A DNA stretch of 64,000 nt, from the NCBI RefSeq assembly GCF_031450805.1, contig NZ_JARTVY010000001.1, forward strand, positions 310,001 through 374,000, read 5' to 3'. This stretch comes from Caballeronia sp031450805 (GTDB lineage Bacteria > Pseudomonadota > Gammaproteobacteria > Burkholderiales > Burkholderiaceae). The notes below the pieces were generated by a model, which worked only from the letters and a program-made list of their open reading frames with translations, ran no database searches and was not told the origin of the DNA. This document shows positions 52,433 through 61,868 of this stretch, piece by piece; the first letter of the stretch is position 1; every line of letters starts with the position of its first letter. The position numbers were made by a program, and so were the translations under genes.

Positions 52433-52732
52433 GTATCGCGCTCCCTGGCTGGACTGAACGCGCCACCGGCCGATCATGGACGGCCAAGGTTCAGGCGACG
52501 CCGCGAACGTTCGGTCCGAGCGTCCTCTAATCAAAAGTTAGCGGCTTATGCTTCTGCATCTTAGCCGTCCTGCAACGAGTTTGCAGACATGGGGACAGAC
52601 TTGCGGCGCACGACACGGTTCCGCTTGCATTTGCCTTGCGTCAATTTTCTACGACTTTGCGACTGTTCTGGACACCGCGCGAAGCCGCGCAGGCAGAGCA
52701 TGAACCATGCCGTTGATTCTCTGTCGCGACAA
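52433..52732. other. gap between ferritin-like and MHS transporter genes
   Basis: 300 bases with no supported gene. It should contain the leftward promoter of the ferritin-like gene. An A/T-richer stretch at about 52625-52665 is the best candidate area but no clear promoter boxes were resolved. Confidence 0.35.
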
Positions 52733-52758
52733 AGCGAAAAGGCGGCCGAAGCCGCCTT
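52733..52758 (-). terminator. terminator of the MHS transporter gene
   Basis: AAGGCGGC (52739-52746) and GCCGCCTT (52751-52758) pair around a four-base loop. Reading leftward the stem is followed by TTCGCTTTG. It starts 34 bases past the transporter stop. Confidence 0.7.
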
Positions 52759-52791
52759 GTATCGCAGAAGACGTTTGCCGGGGGGTGTGCG

Positions 52792-54126
52792 TCAGGCCGC
52801 TCGCCTTTCGCTGCCGCGCATGCGCCACGCGACGATTGCGAGCGATATACCGGACAACGCCGCTGCCAGAAGAACGTAGTAGCTCGGCGCGAGCTTGTCA
52901 CCGGTCACGTGAATGAAGCCTTCCACGATGGTCGGCGCGAAGCCGCCGAACAGCGTCACGCCAAGCGCGTAACCGATCGACAGGCCCGTGGACCGCACGC
53001 GCGTCGGGAAGATCTCGGACATCAGCGCGGGCATCGGTCCGGAATAAGCCGCCTTGAGAATGCCCGCCGCCGCCTGAAGCACGACGAGCGACATCACGGT
53101 CGGCGACGCCTGGAGCCACGCGAACATCGGATAGATGGCAAGCCCCATCACGATCGACGTGCCGAGCATGATGCGAATGCGCCCGAGCTTGTCGGACAGC
53201 GCGCCCATGACCGGCGAGAAGATGAATTGCAGCGTGCCGTTCAGAACGACGACCGCGAACGACGCCGTCGCCGGCAGATGAAGCTGTTTCACCGCATACA
53301 TCGGCATGTAAAGCTGCAGCACATACACGCCGACGGTCGATTGCGCCACGATGCCCACGGCAAGCAGCAGATTGACCCATTGATTCGAGAACGAGACGCC
53401 CGGCGCCGCGACGTTCTTCGCGGGACGCGTGGCGAGAAACTCGGGCGTTTCATCGAGATGCGAGCGGATGTAATACCCGACCGGCCCGATCAGCAAGCCG
53501 AACACGAACGGAATGCGCCAGCCCCAGCTTTCGAGTTGCGGCGGCGGAAGCCACGCGGTCAGAACCGAGCCGAATGCTGCAGCCATGATCGCAGCAAGAC
53601 CCTGGCTCGCGAACTGCCAGCTCGCGTAGTAGCCGCGTCGCGCCGCGCTGTGTTCGACCATGAACGCGGTGGCGCTGCCGAATTCCCCGCCGACTGCGAA
53701 GCCCTGAATGAGCCGCGCGAGCAGGATCAGCAGCGGCGCGGCAATGCCGATGTGCAGGTACGAAGGCATCACCGCCATCGTCAGCGTGCCGACCATCATC
53801 ATGAGGATGGCGAGCGTCAGCGCCGCCTTGCGGCCCTTTCGATCGCCATAGATGCCGAGGACGATCGCGCCGAGCGGACGCATCAGAAACGAAATGCCGA
53901 ATGTGCCGATGGCAAGCATCGTCGAAAGCCACTCGTCGTGCGACGGGAAGAACGCCTTGGCGATAGTCGAAGCGAAGTAACCGTAGACGAGGAAATCGAA
54001 CCATTCGAGCGCATTGCCGATCGACGACGAAAAGACGATGCGGCGGACAGTCGCCTTCGAGAGCGTCGTGCCGGCGTGCGGCGTCTGGTGTGCGGATTGA
54101 TTCAGGGTGTCGCCGTGCTGCGTCAT
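52792..54126 (-). CDS. MHS family MFS transporter
   Basis: 444 residues, 12 membrane segments. MHS signatures: SSSIGNALEWFDFLVYGYFAS, GIYGDRKGRKAALTLAI, and RLIQGFAVGGEFGSATAFMVEH. Unlike the transporter at 20862 it has no large insert. Substrate class organic acid, betaine or amino-acid-like. ATG 54126 (MTQHGDTLNQ) is preferred over 54183. It is 128 bases downstream of the gamma-glutamyltransferase gene on the same strand, so it may import products or substrates of that enzyme (inference). Confidence 0.9.
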   Translation of the reverse strand: MTQHGDTLNQSAHQTPHAGTTLSKATVRRIVFSSSIGNALEWFDFLVYGYFASTIAKAFFPSHDEWLSTMLAIGTFGISFLMRPLGAIVLGIYGDRKGRKAALTLAILMMMVGTLTMAVMPSYLHIGIAAPLLILLARLIQGFAVGGEFGSATAFMVEHSAARRGYYASWQFASQGLAAIMAAAFGSVLTAWLPPPQLESWGWRIPFVFGLLIGPVGYYIRSHLDETPEFLATRPAKNVAAPGVSFSNQWVNLLLAVGIVAQSTVGVYVLQLYMPMYAVKQLHLPATASFAVVVLNGTLQFIFSPVMGALSDKLGRIRIMLGTSIVMGLAIYPMFAWLQASPTVMSLVVLQAAAGILKAAYSGPMPALMSEIFPTRVRSTGLSIGYALGVTLFGGFAPTIVEGFIHVTGDKLAPSYYVLLAAALSGISLAIVAWRMRGSERRAA

Positions 54127-54254
54127 ATCGTGTCTCGGTCGCGTTTGCTTCAGGCAGGGGCGTGCGCCGCCGTTCGCCTGCATCGAAACGGGCGAAGGCG
54201 GGTCTTGATCGGAAAAGAGGCGAGCCGCGCTTCTACGCGGCCCATCAAGCGCTG

Positions 54255-55892
54255 CTAGAAGCCGGCGGCGAGTCCGTCGCGCCGGCTGTCGCTCGCGGCG
54301 ACATAACCGCGCTCGGAATCGTTGCGATCCAGCTTCCAGATGTACTGGCCGGAGCCGAAGTCCATGTACGGATCGTCGATGGACTTGATCGTATGCCCGA
54401 AGCCTTCGAGCGCGCGCGCCGTCTCGAGATCCAGCGTCGCCTCGATGTCGATGGTGAAGTCGCGGTTCACCTTCCAGCGCGGCGCGTCACACGCCGACTG
54501 GGGCTGCTGGCCGTAATCCATCATGCGCACGATGGATTGCAGATGGCCTTGCGGCTGCATGTCGCCGCCCATCACGCCGAAGCTCATGACGGCGTCGCGG
54601 CGGCCGTCCACTTCCTGGGTGACGAACGCCGGAATGATGGTGTGGAACGGACGCTTGCCGCCCTCCACCACGTTCGCCGATTTCGGGTCCATCGAGAACC
54701 CGCAGCCGCGGTTTTGCAGCGAGATGCCGCTATCCGGCACGACGACGCCCGAGCCGAAGCCCATGTAGTTCGACTGAATGAAGCTCACCATCATGCCGCG
54801 CTCGTCCGCGACCGACATATAGATGGTGCCGCCCGCCTTCGGCATGCCGAAGTCGAACTGCGTCGCTTTCGCCGGGTCGATCAGTTTCGCGCGCTCGGCC
54901 AGATAAGCGTCGTCCAGCATCTGCTCCGGCGTCACTTCCATCGAGCGCGGATCGGCGACATAGCGATACACGTCCGCGAATGCCAGCTTCATCGCTTCGA
55001 TCTGCAGGTGCTGCGATTCGATACGATCGACGGTCAGCGCGCTGACATCGAACTTGTCGAGGATGCCGAGCGCGATCAGCGCCGCGATGCCCTGCCCGTT
55101 CGGCGGGATTTCGTGCACCGTGTAGCCGCGATAGTCCTTGCTGATCGGCTCGACCCAGTCCGCGCGATAGTTGCGCAAATCGTCCAGCGTCATGGCCGCG
55201 CCGCCCTCGCGCGCGAACGCGGCGATGCGCTCGGCGATCTCGCCTTCATAGAACGCGCGCGGTCCGTGCTCGGCAAGCGCGCGCAGGGTCTTCGCGTGGC
55301 CCGGCATGCGCACGAGCTCGCTTACTTCCGGCGCGCGCCCGTGCGGCATGAAGACATCCGCGAAGCCGGGAAAATCTTTCAACTCAGGCACGGCCGCCGC
55401 CCACTTATAAGCGACGATGCTCGCCACCGCATGACCGCGCTCCGCGATCTCGATGGCCGGCTCCATCAGATCGGCGAACGGCAGCGATCCGAATTTCGCG
55501 TGCAGTGCCTCCCAGCCCGCAATGACGCCCGGCACCGTGACCGTGTCCCAGCCGCGCTTGGGCTGGCGCGCAAGACCGTTTTCCTCTCCGTACTTGCGAC
55601 GAAAGTAATCGACGTTCCAGGCCGCCGGCGATACCCCGGAGGCATTCAACCCGTGCAGCTTTGCGCCGTCCCAGACGAGGGCGAAGGCGTCGCCGCCGAG
55701 GCCGCATGACACCGGCTCGACAACGGTGATGGCCGCTGCTGCCGCTATGGCCGCATCGACGGCATTTCCGCCTTTCCACAACATGCGCAGGCCGGCTTGC
55801 GCCGCGAGCGGATGCGACGTCGACACGATATTGCGGGCGAACACCGGCAGGCGCGGCGTGGGATACGGGTTTTGCCAGTTGAAGCGAGTCAT
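54255..55892 (-). CDS. ggt: gamma-glutamyltransferase family hydrolase without signal peptide
   Basis: 545 residues, Ntn-hydrolase fold made as one chain and self-cleaved. N-terminal LAAQAGLRMLWKGGNAVDAAIAAAAA and EPVSCGLGGDAF are family marks. The nucleophile is T356 in GGTIYMSVADERGMMVSFIQSNYMGFGSG; cleavage just before it would give subunits of about 355 and 190 residues. No signal peptide is visible, so it is probably cytosolic, unlike E. coli Ggt, and may act as an amidohydrolase on a small gamma-glutamyl or acyl compound. An MHS transporter follows. Confidence 0.88.
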   Translation of the reverse strand: MTRFNWQNPYPTPRLPVFARNIVSTSHPLAAQAGLRMLWKGGNAVDAAIAAAAAITVVEPVSCGLGGDAFALVWDGAKLHGLNASGVSPAAWNVDYFRRKYGEENGLARQPKRGWDTVTVPGVIAGWEALHAKFGSLPFADLMEPAIEIAERGHAVASIVAYKWAAAVPELKDFPGFADVFMPHGRAPEVSELVRMPGHAKTLRALAEHGPRAFYEGEIAERIAAFAREGGAAMTLDDLRNYRADWVEPISKDYRGYTVHEIPPNGQGIAALIALGILDKFDVSALTVDRIESQHLQIEAMKLAFADVYRYVADPRSMEVTPEQMLDDAYLAERAKLIDPAKATQFDFGMPKAGGTIYMSVADERGMMVSFIQSNYMGFGSGVVVPDSGISLQNRGCGFSMDPKSANVVEGGKRPFHTIIPAFVTQEVDGRRDAVMSFGVMGGDMQPQGHLQSIVRMMDYGQQPQSACDAPRWKVNRDFTIDIEATLDLETARALEGFGHTIKSIDDPYMDFGSGQYIWKLDRNDSERGYVAASDSRRDGLAAGF

Positions 55893-56328
55893 GAATGAAG
55901 TCCGAATTACGAGCCGTTCGGCCGGCGATCGAGCCGAGCGGAGATTGCAATTAGTTGATCACGCAAAAGAAGCATATTGCATTGCTCGCGTAACGTTGAA
56001 CAAATTCATTTATTGTATAAATTAATGAAAGAGCGGCATGAATCGCATCCCGCCAGCTTTGGTGTGCGGTGCGGCATGAACCTAAAGTCGATTCTTCGAA
56101 TCGCCGTCTGCGGTGAACCGCTTCTGCACGCAGCAAAAGTCAAAGCCAAAATTTTCGTCAGTACGTTTGGCACTCCTCAGACGCTTGCCTACAATCCCAA
56201 TTCCCGGCACCCGCAGCGAGAAGAACAGCGAGTCCGCCCGGCAAATGCAGTTTCCCGTACCACGATTCAAAGCAAAAGATCCGGCCTTCAGGCCGGTGGC
56301 CAAGCTGTCGGTCGTCATGGAGAACACG
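55893..56328. other. divergent intergenic region upstream of ggt
   Basis: 436 bases without a supported gene; the long frame into the next gene is not protein-like before 56317. An A/T-rich patch at about 55975-56030 contains TATAAAT and its complement and probably holds the ggt promoter. Confidence 0.4.
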
Positions 56329-56526
56329 ATGCTGAGTCCGCACGAATTTGCCACGCTGCTATTGGTTCAGGAAGCGCCTAATCAGGTCGATATGGAACGC
56401 GAGGAACTGGACGCATTGCTGGAACGTCAGCTCGTCCAACTGGAAAATCTCGCGTCCGGACGGCAACAATGGCGCCTCACCGCAACCGGCGATTCAACCA
56501 TCAAGGCATTCAAGCGGTTCTCGTAG
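56329..56526 (+). CDS. small conserved hypothetical protein
   Basis: 65 residues (MLSPHEFATLLLVQEAPNQV...). Helical with a C-terminal QWRLTATGDSTIKAFKRF, resembling a small winged-helix or marker-type fold, but no family recognised. GGAG at 56319-56322 lies six bases before ATG 56329, which decides the start; ATG 56317 is less likely. Convergent with the next lipoprotein gene. Confidence 0.7.
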   Translation: MLSPHEFATLLLVQEAPNQVDMEREELDALLERQLVQLENLASGRQQWRLTATGDSTIKAFKRFS

Positions 56527-56567
56527 CCTTCACAAACCCATGCCGGACGCGGCGACTGCGCCGCGTC

Positions 56568-56957
56568 CTAGCCGGCCCGCAACGTCGGGTCCACGGCCGC
56601 ACGCCAACTCAGCGCCCGCGCGCGCTCACCGAGAATGAACGTCGCCCACGCGCTCCGCGCTTCCGCTCCCGGATTCGCAATGAACGCGCGATGCCGCTCC
56701 GCGATGCCCCTCTGAAAAGCGCAGAACTGTTCTCGCGATAAACCGCCCCGCCGCTCGGCGACATAAGCGTCGTAGAAGGCCGAAAAAACCGACTGAGCGT
56801 CGGCGCCGTAATCCGTCGGCGTCGAGTCGCATTGAGCCTGCAGTGCGCTGAACGACGGCGCGCCGTACGAGCCTTCGAGACTCGGCGTCGATACGCATCC
56901 GCCCAGCGCAGCCGCGCCGACTACGATCAGTGCGCCGACCACCACCCGCTTACGCAT
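56568..56957 (-). CDS. hypothetical lipoprotein
   Basis: 129 residues. Signal peptide VVVGALIVVGAAALGGC with lipobox LGGC (C21), so a lipid-anchored periplasmic protein. The mature part is helical with one more pair of cysteines (QCDSTP..., EQFCAFQRG) that may bridge. Family not recognised. Divergent from glpK. Confidence 0.75.
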   Translation of the reverse strand: MRKRVVVGALIVVGAAALGGCVSTPSLEGSYGAPSFSALQAQCDSTPTDYGADAQSVFSAFYDAYVAERRGGLSREQFCAFQRGIAERHRAFIANPGAEARSAWATFILGERARALSWRAAVDPTLRAG

Positions 56958-57182
56958 GGCATTTACTCCTGGCTTGGTTCGAGCGCCCAGTATCGAACGA
57001 TCTTCCCGTTCCTGCCACCCAGCCAGACGGCATAGGCAAATTCACGTGCCGGCGAAACCGTGCATTCGGCTTATGCCGTCCGGCCTGATTGTCCGCGCCC
57101 CGCGTGTCCGATAGATTGCGCATGCGGACGTCGCACGGCCAATGCCCCGGCGGCCGGCATCCGCTCAACCTCGGAGATGACC

Positions 57183-58679
57183 ATGCAGGATCAAATCGTC
57201 CTCGCGCTCGACCAGGGTACGACCAGTTCGCGCGCCATGCTGTTCGACAGGAACGGCAACGTCGTGTCCGTCGCGCAGAAGGAATTCCAGCAGATTTATC
57301 CGAAGCCGGGCTGGGTCGAGCACGATCCGCAGGAAATCTGGTCGACGCAGGCGGGCGTCGCGGCGGAAGCGGTCACGCGGGCGGGGCTGAACGCGTCGTC
57401 GATTGCGGCGGTCGGCATCACGAATCAGCGCGAGACGACCATCGTGTGGGATCGCGAAACCGGCAGGCCGGTTTATAACGCGATCGTCTGGCAGGATCGC
57501 CGCACGGCGGCCATGTGCGACGAACTGAAGGCGCGCGGACTGGAACCGCTGGTGCGCGCGAAGACCGGCTTGCCCATCGACGCGTATTTTTCGGCGACCA
57601 AGATTCGCTGGATTCTGGACAACGTCGAAGGCGCGCGCGACAAAGCGAAGCAAGGACGGCTCGCCTTCGGCACGGTCGATAGCTGGCTCGTGTGGAACTT
57701 CACGCGGCGCGGCATGCATATCACCGACATCACCAATGCATCGCGCACATTGCTCTTCGATATCCACGCAAGACGCTGGGACGACGAGTTGCTCGACGCG
57801 TTCGAAATTCCCCGCAGCATGTTGCCGGAGGTACGGGCGTCGTCGGAGGTTTATGGCACGACGCATGGCAGCGTGCTGGCCGCCGAAGTGCCGATTGCGT
57901 CCATCGCCGGGGACCAGCACGCTGCGCTGTTCGGGCAGATGTGCACCGAAAGCGGCATGGTGAAAAACACGTATGGCACCGGCTGTTTTCTCGTCATGAA
58001 TACCGGCGAGAAACCGATCGAATCGCGCAACAACCTCGTCACGACGATCGCATGGCAGATCGGCGATCGCGTCGACTACGCGCTCGAAGGCAGCATTTTC
58101 ATCGCGGGCGCGGTCGTGCAATGGCTGCGCGACGGCCTCGGACTCATCCGCCGTGCGAGCGAAGTCGAAGCGCTCGCGCGCGAAGTGCCGCATTGCGACG
58201 GCGTGTATCTCGTGCCCGCGTTCGCCGGTCTCGGTGCGCCGCACTGGAACGCCCGCGCACGAGGAACGCTGTTCGGAGTCACACGCGGGACGACGTCGGG
58301 GCACATCGCGCGGGCGGCGCTCGAGTCGATCGCGTATCAATCGCTCGACGTGCTTCGGGCAATGGAAGCGGATTCGGGCATGCCGGTCGCCCAGTTGCGC
58401 GTCGACGGCGGCGCGTGCGCCAACGACCTGCTGATGCAGTTCCAGGCCGACGTGCTCGGCGTCGCTGTCGCGCGTCCGCGCGTCGCGGAAACGACGGCGC
58501 TCGGCGCTGCCTATCTCGCGGGACTGGCGGTCGGCTACTGGCAGGATGTCGGGGAGTTGAAGGCCCAGTGGCAACTGGATCGGCGCTTTTCGCCATCGAT
58601 GCCCGCATCGGACGTCGATGCGTGTCTCGCGGGCTGGCGGCGCGCCGTGAACGCGGCAAAAGCATGGGCGGACGCATGA
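57183..58679 (+). CDS. glpK: glycerol kinase
   Basis: 498 residues, as in E. coli. GlpK phosphorylates glycerol to glycerol 3-phosphate with ATP. Signatures: VLALDQGTTSSRAMLFD, GWVEHDPQEIW, AVGITNQRETTIVWDR, and LRVDGGACANDLLMQFQAD. GGAG at 57173-57176 lies six bases before ATG 57183; the ATG at 57177 overlaps that spacing and is less likely. No glpF, glpD or glpR is adjacent on this side. 225 bases upstream should hold its promoter. Confidence 0.97.
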   Translation: MQDQIVLALDQGTTSSRAMLFDRNGNVVSVAQKEFQQIYPKPGWVEHDPQEIWSTQAGVAAEAVTRAGLNASSIAAVGITNQRETTIVWDRETGRPVYNAIVWQDRRTAAMCDELKARGLEPLVRAKTGLPIDAYFSATKIRWILDNVEGARDKAKQGRLAFGTVDSWLVWNFTRRGMHITDITNASRTLLFDIHARRWDDELLDAFEIPRSMLPEVRASSEVYGTTHGSVLAAEVPIASIAGDQHAALFGQMCTESGMVKNTYGTGCFLVMNTGEKPIESRNNLVTTIAWQIGDRVDYALEGSIFIAGAVVQWLRDGLGLIRRASEVEALAREVPHCDGVYLVPAFAGLGAPHWNARARGTLFGVTRGTTSGHIARAALESIAYQSLDVLRAMEADSGMPVAQLRVDGGACANDLLMQFQADVLGVAVARPRVAETTALGAAYLAGLAVGYWQDVGELKAQWQLDRRFSPSMPASDVDACLAGWRRAVNAAKAWADA

Positions 58680-58732
58680 CCGCCGGTGCGCGCCGGTCAT
58701 GCTCGGTCAATGCCCTCATTCGCGACCAGGGC

Positions 58733-58738
58733 TATAAT
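58733..58738 (+). promoter_or_regulatory. TATAAT box upstream of miaB
   Basis: A perfect -10 consensus about 110 bases before the miaB start. No good -35 box stands 17 bases upstream, so the promoter is tentative. The leader that would follow contains a hairpin (GCGGT...ACCGC, about 58763-58788). Confidence 0.4.
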
Positions 58739-58848
58739 ATCGGGCTAAATCACAAGCAAAAGCGGTGCAGTTTCTGCAAAAAACCGCCCCTCCTCTTCAA
58801 TTCTCTTTTTGACGCCCCCAGGTTAACCACTGCGACCGGCGACCATTC

Positions 58849-60225
58849 ATGACCAAGAAAGTTTATGTAAAGACCTTCGGCTGCCAGATGAACGAGTACG
58901 ACTCCGACAAGATGGTCGACGTACTCGGCGCGGCGGAAGGGCTCGTCAAGACGGATACCCCCGAAGACGCCGACGTCATCCTGTTCAATACCTGCTCCGT
59001 GCGTGAAAAGGCGCAGGAGAAAGTGTTCTCCGACCTCGGCCGCGTGCGCGAGCTGAAGGAAGCGAATCCGAATCTGCTGATCGGCGTCGGCGGCTGCGTC
59101 GCGAGTCAGGAAGGCGCGTCGATCGTCTCGCGCGCGCCCTATGTCGACCTCGTATTCGGCCCGCAGACGCTGCATCGCCTGCCGGACATGATCGACAAGC
59201 GCCGCGCCACCGGGCGTGCCCAGGTCGACATCACGTTTCCGGAGATCGAGAAGTTCGATCATCTGCCGCCGGCGCGCGTCGAAGGACCGAGCGCGTTCGT
59301 GTCGATCATGGAAGGCTGCAGCAAGTACTGCAGCTATTGCGTCGTGCCGTACACGCGTGGCGAGGAAGTGTCCCGCCCGCTCGACGACGTGCTGACCGAA
59401 GTTGCCGGCCTCGCCGACCAGGGCGTGCGCGAAGTGACGCTGCTCGGCCAGAACGTCAATGCTTACCGGGGTGCGCTGACCGCCGGCTCGCACGAGATCG
59501 CAGATTTTGCGACGCTCATCGAGTACGTGGCGGACGTGCCGGGCATCGAGCGCATTCGCTATACGACGTCGCACCCGAAAGAATTCACGCAGCGTCTCAT
59601 CGACACGTACGCGAAGGTGCCGAAGCTCGTTTCGCATCTGCATCTGCCGGTGCAACACGGCTCCGACCGCATCCTGATGGCGATGAAGCGCGGCTATACC
59701 GTGCTGGAATACAAGTCGGTCATCCGCCGTCTGCGCGCAATTCGCCCGGATTTGTCTTTGTCGACCGATTTCATCGTCGGTTTTCCCGGCGAAACCGAGG
59801 ACGATTTCGCAAAGATGATGGCGCTCGTCGACGAGATGAGCTACGACACGAGCTTTTCTTTCATCTATAGCCCGCGTCCAGGCACGCCGGCTGCGAACCT
59901 GCACGACGACACGCCTCGCGAAGTCAAGCTCAGGCGTCTGCAGCACTTGCAGGCAACGATCGAGGAGAACGTCGTGAAGATCAGCAACTCGATGGTCGGC
60001 TCGGTGCAGCGCATTCTCGTCGAAGGGCCGTCGCGCAAGGACCCGAACGAGCTCGCGGGCCGCACGGCGAACAATCGCGTCGTGAATTTCCCGGCGCCGG
60101 TTGCGTCGCATGCCCGGCTCATCGGCCAGATGATCGATGTCGAAATCAATCACGCGTATCCGCATTCGCTGCGCGGCGCGCTGGTTCTCGCACCGGAAAC
60201 GGCCGCGCCGGAACTGGCTAATTAA
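58849..60225 (+). CDS. miaB: tRNA-2-methylthio-N6-dimethylallyladenosine synthase
   Basis: 458 residues. Radical-SAM methylthiotransferase acting on i6A37 made by MiaA. The UPF0004 domain has three Fe-S cysteines: TFGCQMNEYDS, FNTCSVREKA, GVGGCVASQEG. The radical-SAM cluster is CSKYCSYCVVPYTRG (CxxxCxxC). A TRAM domain ends the protein. It heads the miaB-ybeZ-ybeY-(chaC)-corC-lnt cluster. Confidence 0.97.
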   Translation: MTKKVYVKTFGCQMNEYDSDKMVDVLGAAEGLVKTDTPEDADVILFNTCSVREKAQEKVFSDLGRVRELKEANPNLLIGVGGCVASQEGASIVSRAPYVDLVFGPQTLHRLPDMIDKRRATGRAQVDITFPEIEKFDHLPPARVEGPSAFVSIMEGCSKYCSYCVVPYTRGEEVSRPLDDVLTEVAGLADQGVREVTLLGQNVNAYRGALTAGSHEIADFATLIEYVADVPGIERIRYTTSHPKEFTQRLIDTYAKVPKLVSHLHLPVQHGSDRILMAMKRGYTVLEYKSVIRRLRAIRPDLSLSTDFIVGFPGETEDDFAKMMALVDEMSYDTSFSFIYSPRPGTPAANLHDDTPREVKLRRLQHLQATIEENVVKISNSMVGSVQRILVEGPSRKDPNELAGRTANNRVVNFPAPVASHARLIGQMIDVEINHAYPHSLRGALVLAPETAAPELAN

Positions 60226-60231
60226 TCGTAC

Positions 60232-61377
60232 GTGACCGGAAAGGACACCCACCTCGCCTTGAAGAACGCTTCCCAGCAGCATCTCGAATTCACTGCTCCG
60301 CGCGATGACAATGCGCGGCTTGCCAATCTCTGCGGTCCGCTCGATGAAAATCTGCGGCAGATCGAGCAGGCGCTCGACGTGACCTTGTCGCGGCGCGGCC
60401 ACAAGATTTCGATTCGTGGCCGTGGCGCGAAGGTCGCGCTCGCCGCGCTCGAGAACTTCTACAACCGCGCGCGCGATCCGATTTCCGTCGACGATATCCA
60501 GCTTGCGCTGGTCGAAGCCCGGCACGCGACGCGCCTCGCGAAGGAATCGGAGGAAAACGGCGAAGACGACGCCCAGATCGACCCGCGTTTTCGCGGCGAT
60601 CCGGATCATCCGTTCGACGAGCCGAGCGCCACGATGGACCTCGGCGCCGACGAAGATCACGGCCCCAAGCTCTATACGCGCCGCGCCGACCTGCGCGGCA
60701 GAACGCCGGCGCAGCGTGAATATCTCCGTCAGATCGTGGCGCATGACGTCACGTTCGGCATCGGGCCGGCGGGCACCGGCAAGACGTATCTGGCCGTTGC
60801 CTGCGCCGTCGATGCGCTCGAACGCGATCAGGTCAAGCGCATCGTGCTGACGCGTCCGGCGGTGGAAGCGGGCGAGCGGCTCGGCTTTCTGCCGGGCGAT
60901 CTCGCGCAAAAGGTCGATCCGTACCTTCGTCCGCTCTACGACGCGCTCTACGATCTGCTTGGCTTCGACAAGACCGCGAAGATGTTCGAACGCCAGATGA
61001 TCGAGATCGCGCCGCTCGCCTACATGCGCGGCCGCACGCTGAATCACGCGTTCATCATTCTCGACGAGGCGCAGAACACGACGCCCGAGCAGATGAAGAT
61101 GTTCCTCACGCGCATCGGCTTCGGCTCGAAGGCGGTCGTCACCGGCGACACCACGCAGGTGGACCTGCCGCGCGGGCACAAGAGCGGGCTGATCGAAGCG
61201 CAGCACGTGCTGTCGGAAGTGCGCGGCATTGCGATGACGCGTTTCTCGTCGGCGGACGTGGTGCGGCATCCGCTCGTGGCGCGCATCGTCGAGGCCTACG
61301 ACGCGCAATCGCAGAAGGACGCCGCCATCGCCGATGCGGCTCGCGCCGCGCAGCAGCAGTCGCAGAAGCCGGAATGA
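60232..61377 (+). CDS. ybeZ: PhoH-like ATPase YbeZ
   Basis: 381 residues from GTG 60232, six bases after miaB. An N-terminal KH-like region (about 20-110) precedes the ATPase. P-loop FGIGPAGTGKTYLA, Walker B NHAFIILDEAQNTTPEQMKMFLTRIG, and the VTGDTTQVDLPRGHKSGL motif are present. YbeZ works with YbeY in ribosome and rRNA quality control and is a probable RNA helicase/ATPase. Its stop overlaps the ybeY start. Confidence 0.93.
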   Translation: MTGKDTHLALKNASQQHLEFTAPRDDNARLANLCGPLDENLRQIEQALDVTLSRRGHKISIRGRGAKVALAALENFYNRARDPISVDDIQLALVEARHATRLAKESEENGEDDAQIDPRFRGDPDHPFDEPSATMDLGADEDHGPKLYTRRADLRGRTPAQREYLRQIVAHDVTFGIGPAGTGKTYLAVACAVDALERDQVKRIVLTRPAVEAGERLGFLPGDLAQKVDPYLRPLYDALYDLLGFDKTAKMFERQMIEIAPLAYMRGRTLNHAFIILDEAQNTTPEQMKMFLTRIGFGSKAVVTGDTTQVDLPRGHKSGLIEAQHVLSEVRGIAMTRFSSADVVRHPLVARIVEAYDAQSQKDAAIADAARAAQQQSQKPE

Positions 61378-61838
61378 TGCCCCGTCTCACGCTGACCTTG
61401 CAGTTTCCTGCCGCAAAAGCGTATCCGTCGCACAAGGCGATTCTGCCGCGCGCGACGGTCGCGCGCTGGATCAGGGCGTCGCTGTTCGCGGACGCCGAAT
61501 TGACCGTCCGCTTCGTCGACGAGGACGAAGGACGCATGCTCAACCGGACGTATCGTCAGAAGGATTACGCGACGAACGTGCTCACGTTCGCGTATGCGGA
61601 GTCGGAGGACGATCCCGTCGCGGGCGACCTCATTCTCTGTTGCCCGGTCGTCGAGCGTGAAGCCACCGACCAGGGCAAGCCGCTCGCCGCGCACTATGCG
61701 CATCTGATCGTGCATGGCACGCTGCACGCCCAAGGCTACGACCACGAAGTCGAAAGCGAGGCGCAGGAAATGGAATCGATCGAGACGGATATCATGCAGT
61801 CTCTCGGCTTTTCCGATCCCTACGTCCCGCTGGCCTGA
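61374..61838 (+). CDS. ybeY: endoribonuclease YbeY
   Basis: 154 residues. Zinc-dependent endoribonuclease for 16S rRNA 3'-end maturation and 70S quality control. Signatures: RMLNRTYRQKDYATNVLTF, DLILCCPVVEREA, and the metal site HLIVHGTLHAQGYDH (H-x3-H-x5-H). ATG 61374 overlaps the ybeZ stop by four bases, so translation is coupled. Confidence 0.96.
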   Translation: MMPRLTLTLQFPAAKAYPSHKAILPRATVARWIRASLFADAELTVRFVDEDEGRMLNRTYRQKDYATNVLTFAYAESEDDPVAGDLILCCPVVEREATDQGKPLAAHYAHLIVHGTLHAQGYDHEVESEAQEMESIETDIMQSLGFSDPYVPLA

Positions 61839-61868
61839 GTCCTTGTCCAGCCTCCCGCCCGCCGCACC

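Noticed and set aside
58750..61308. 852-residue antisense frame opposite miaB and ybeZ
   Set aside because: Arginine/histidine/alanine-rich shadow of two clear genes, with no ribosome-binding site or domain. High GC keeps such frames open.
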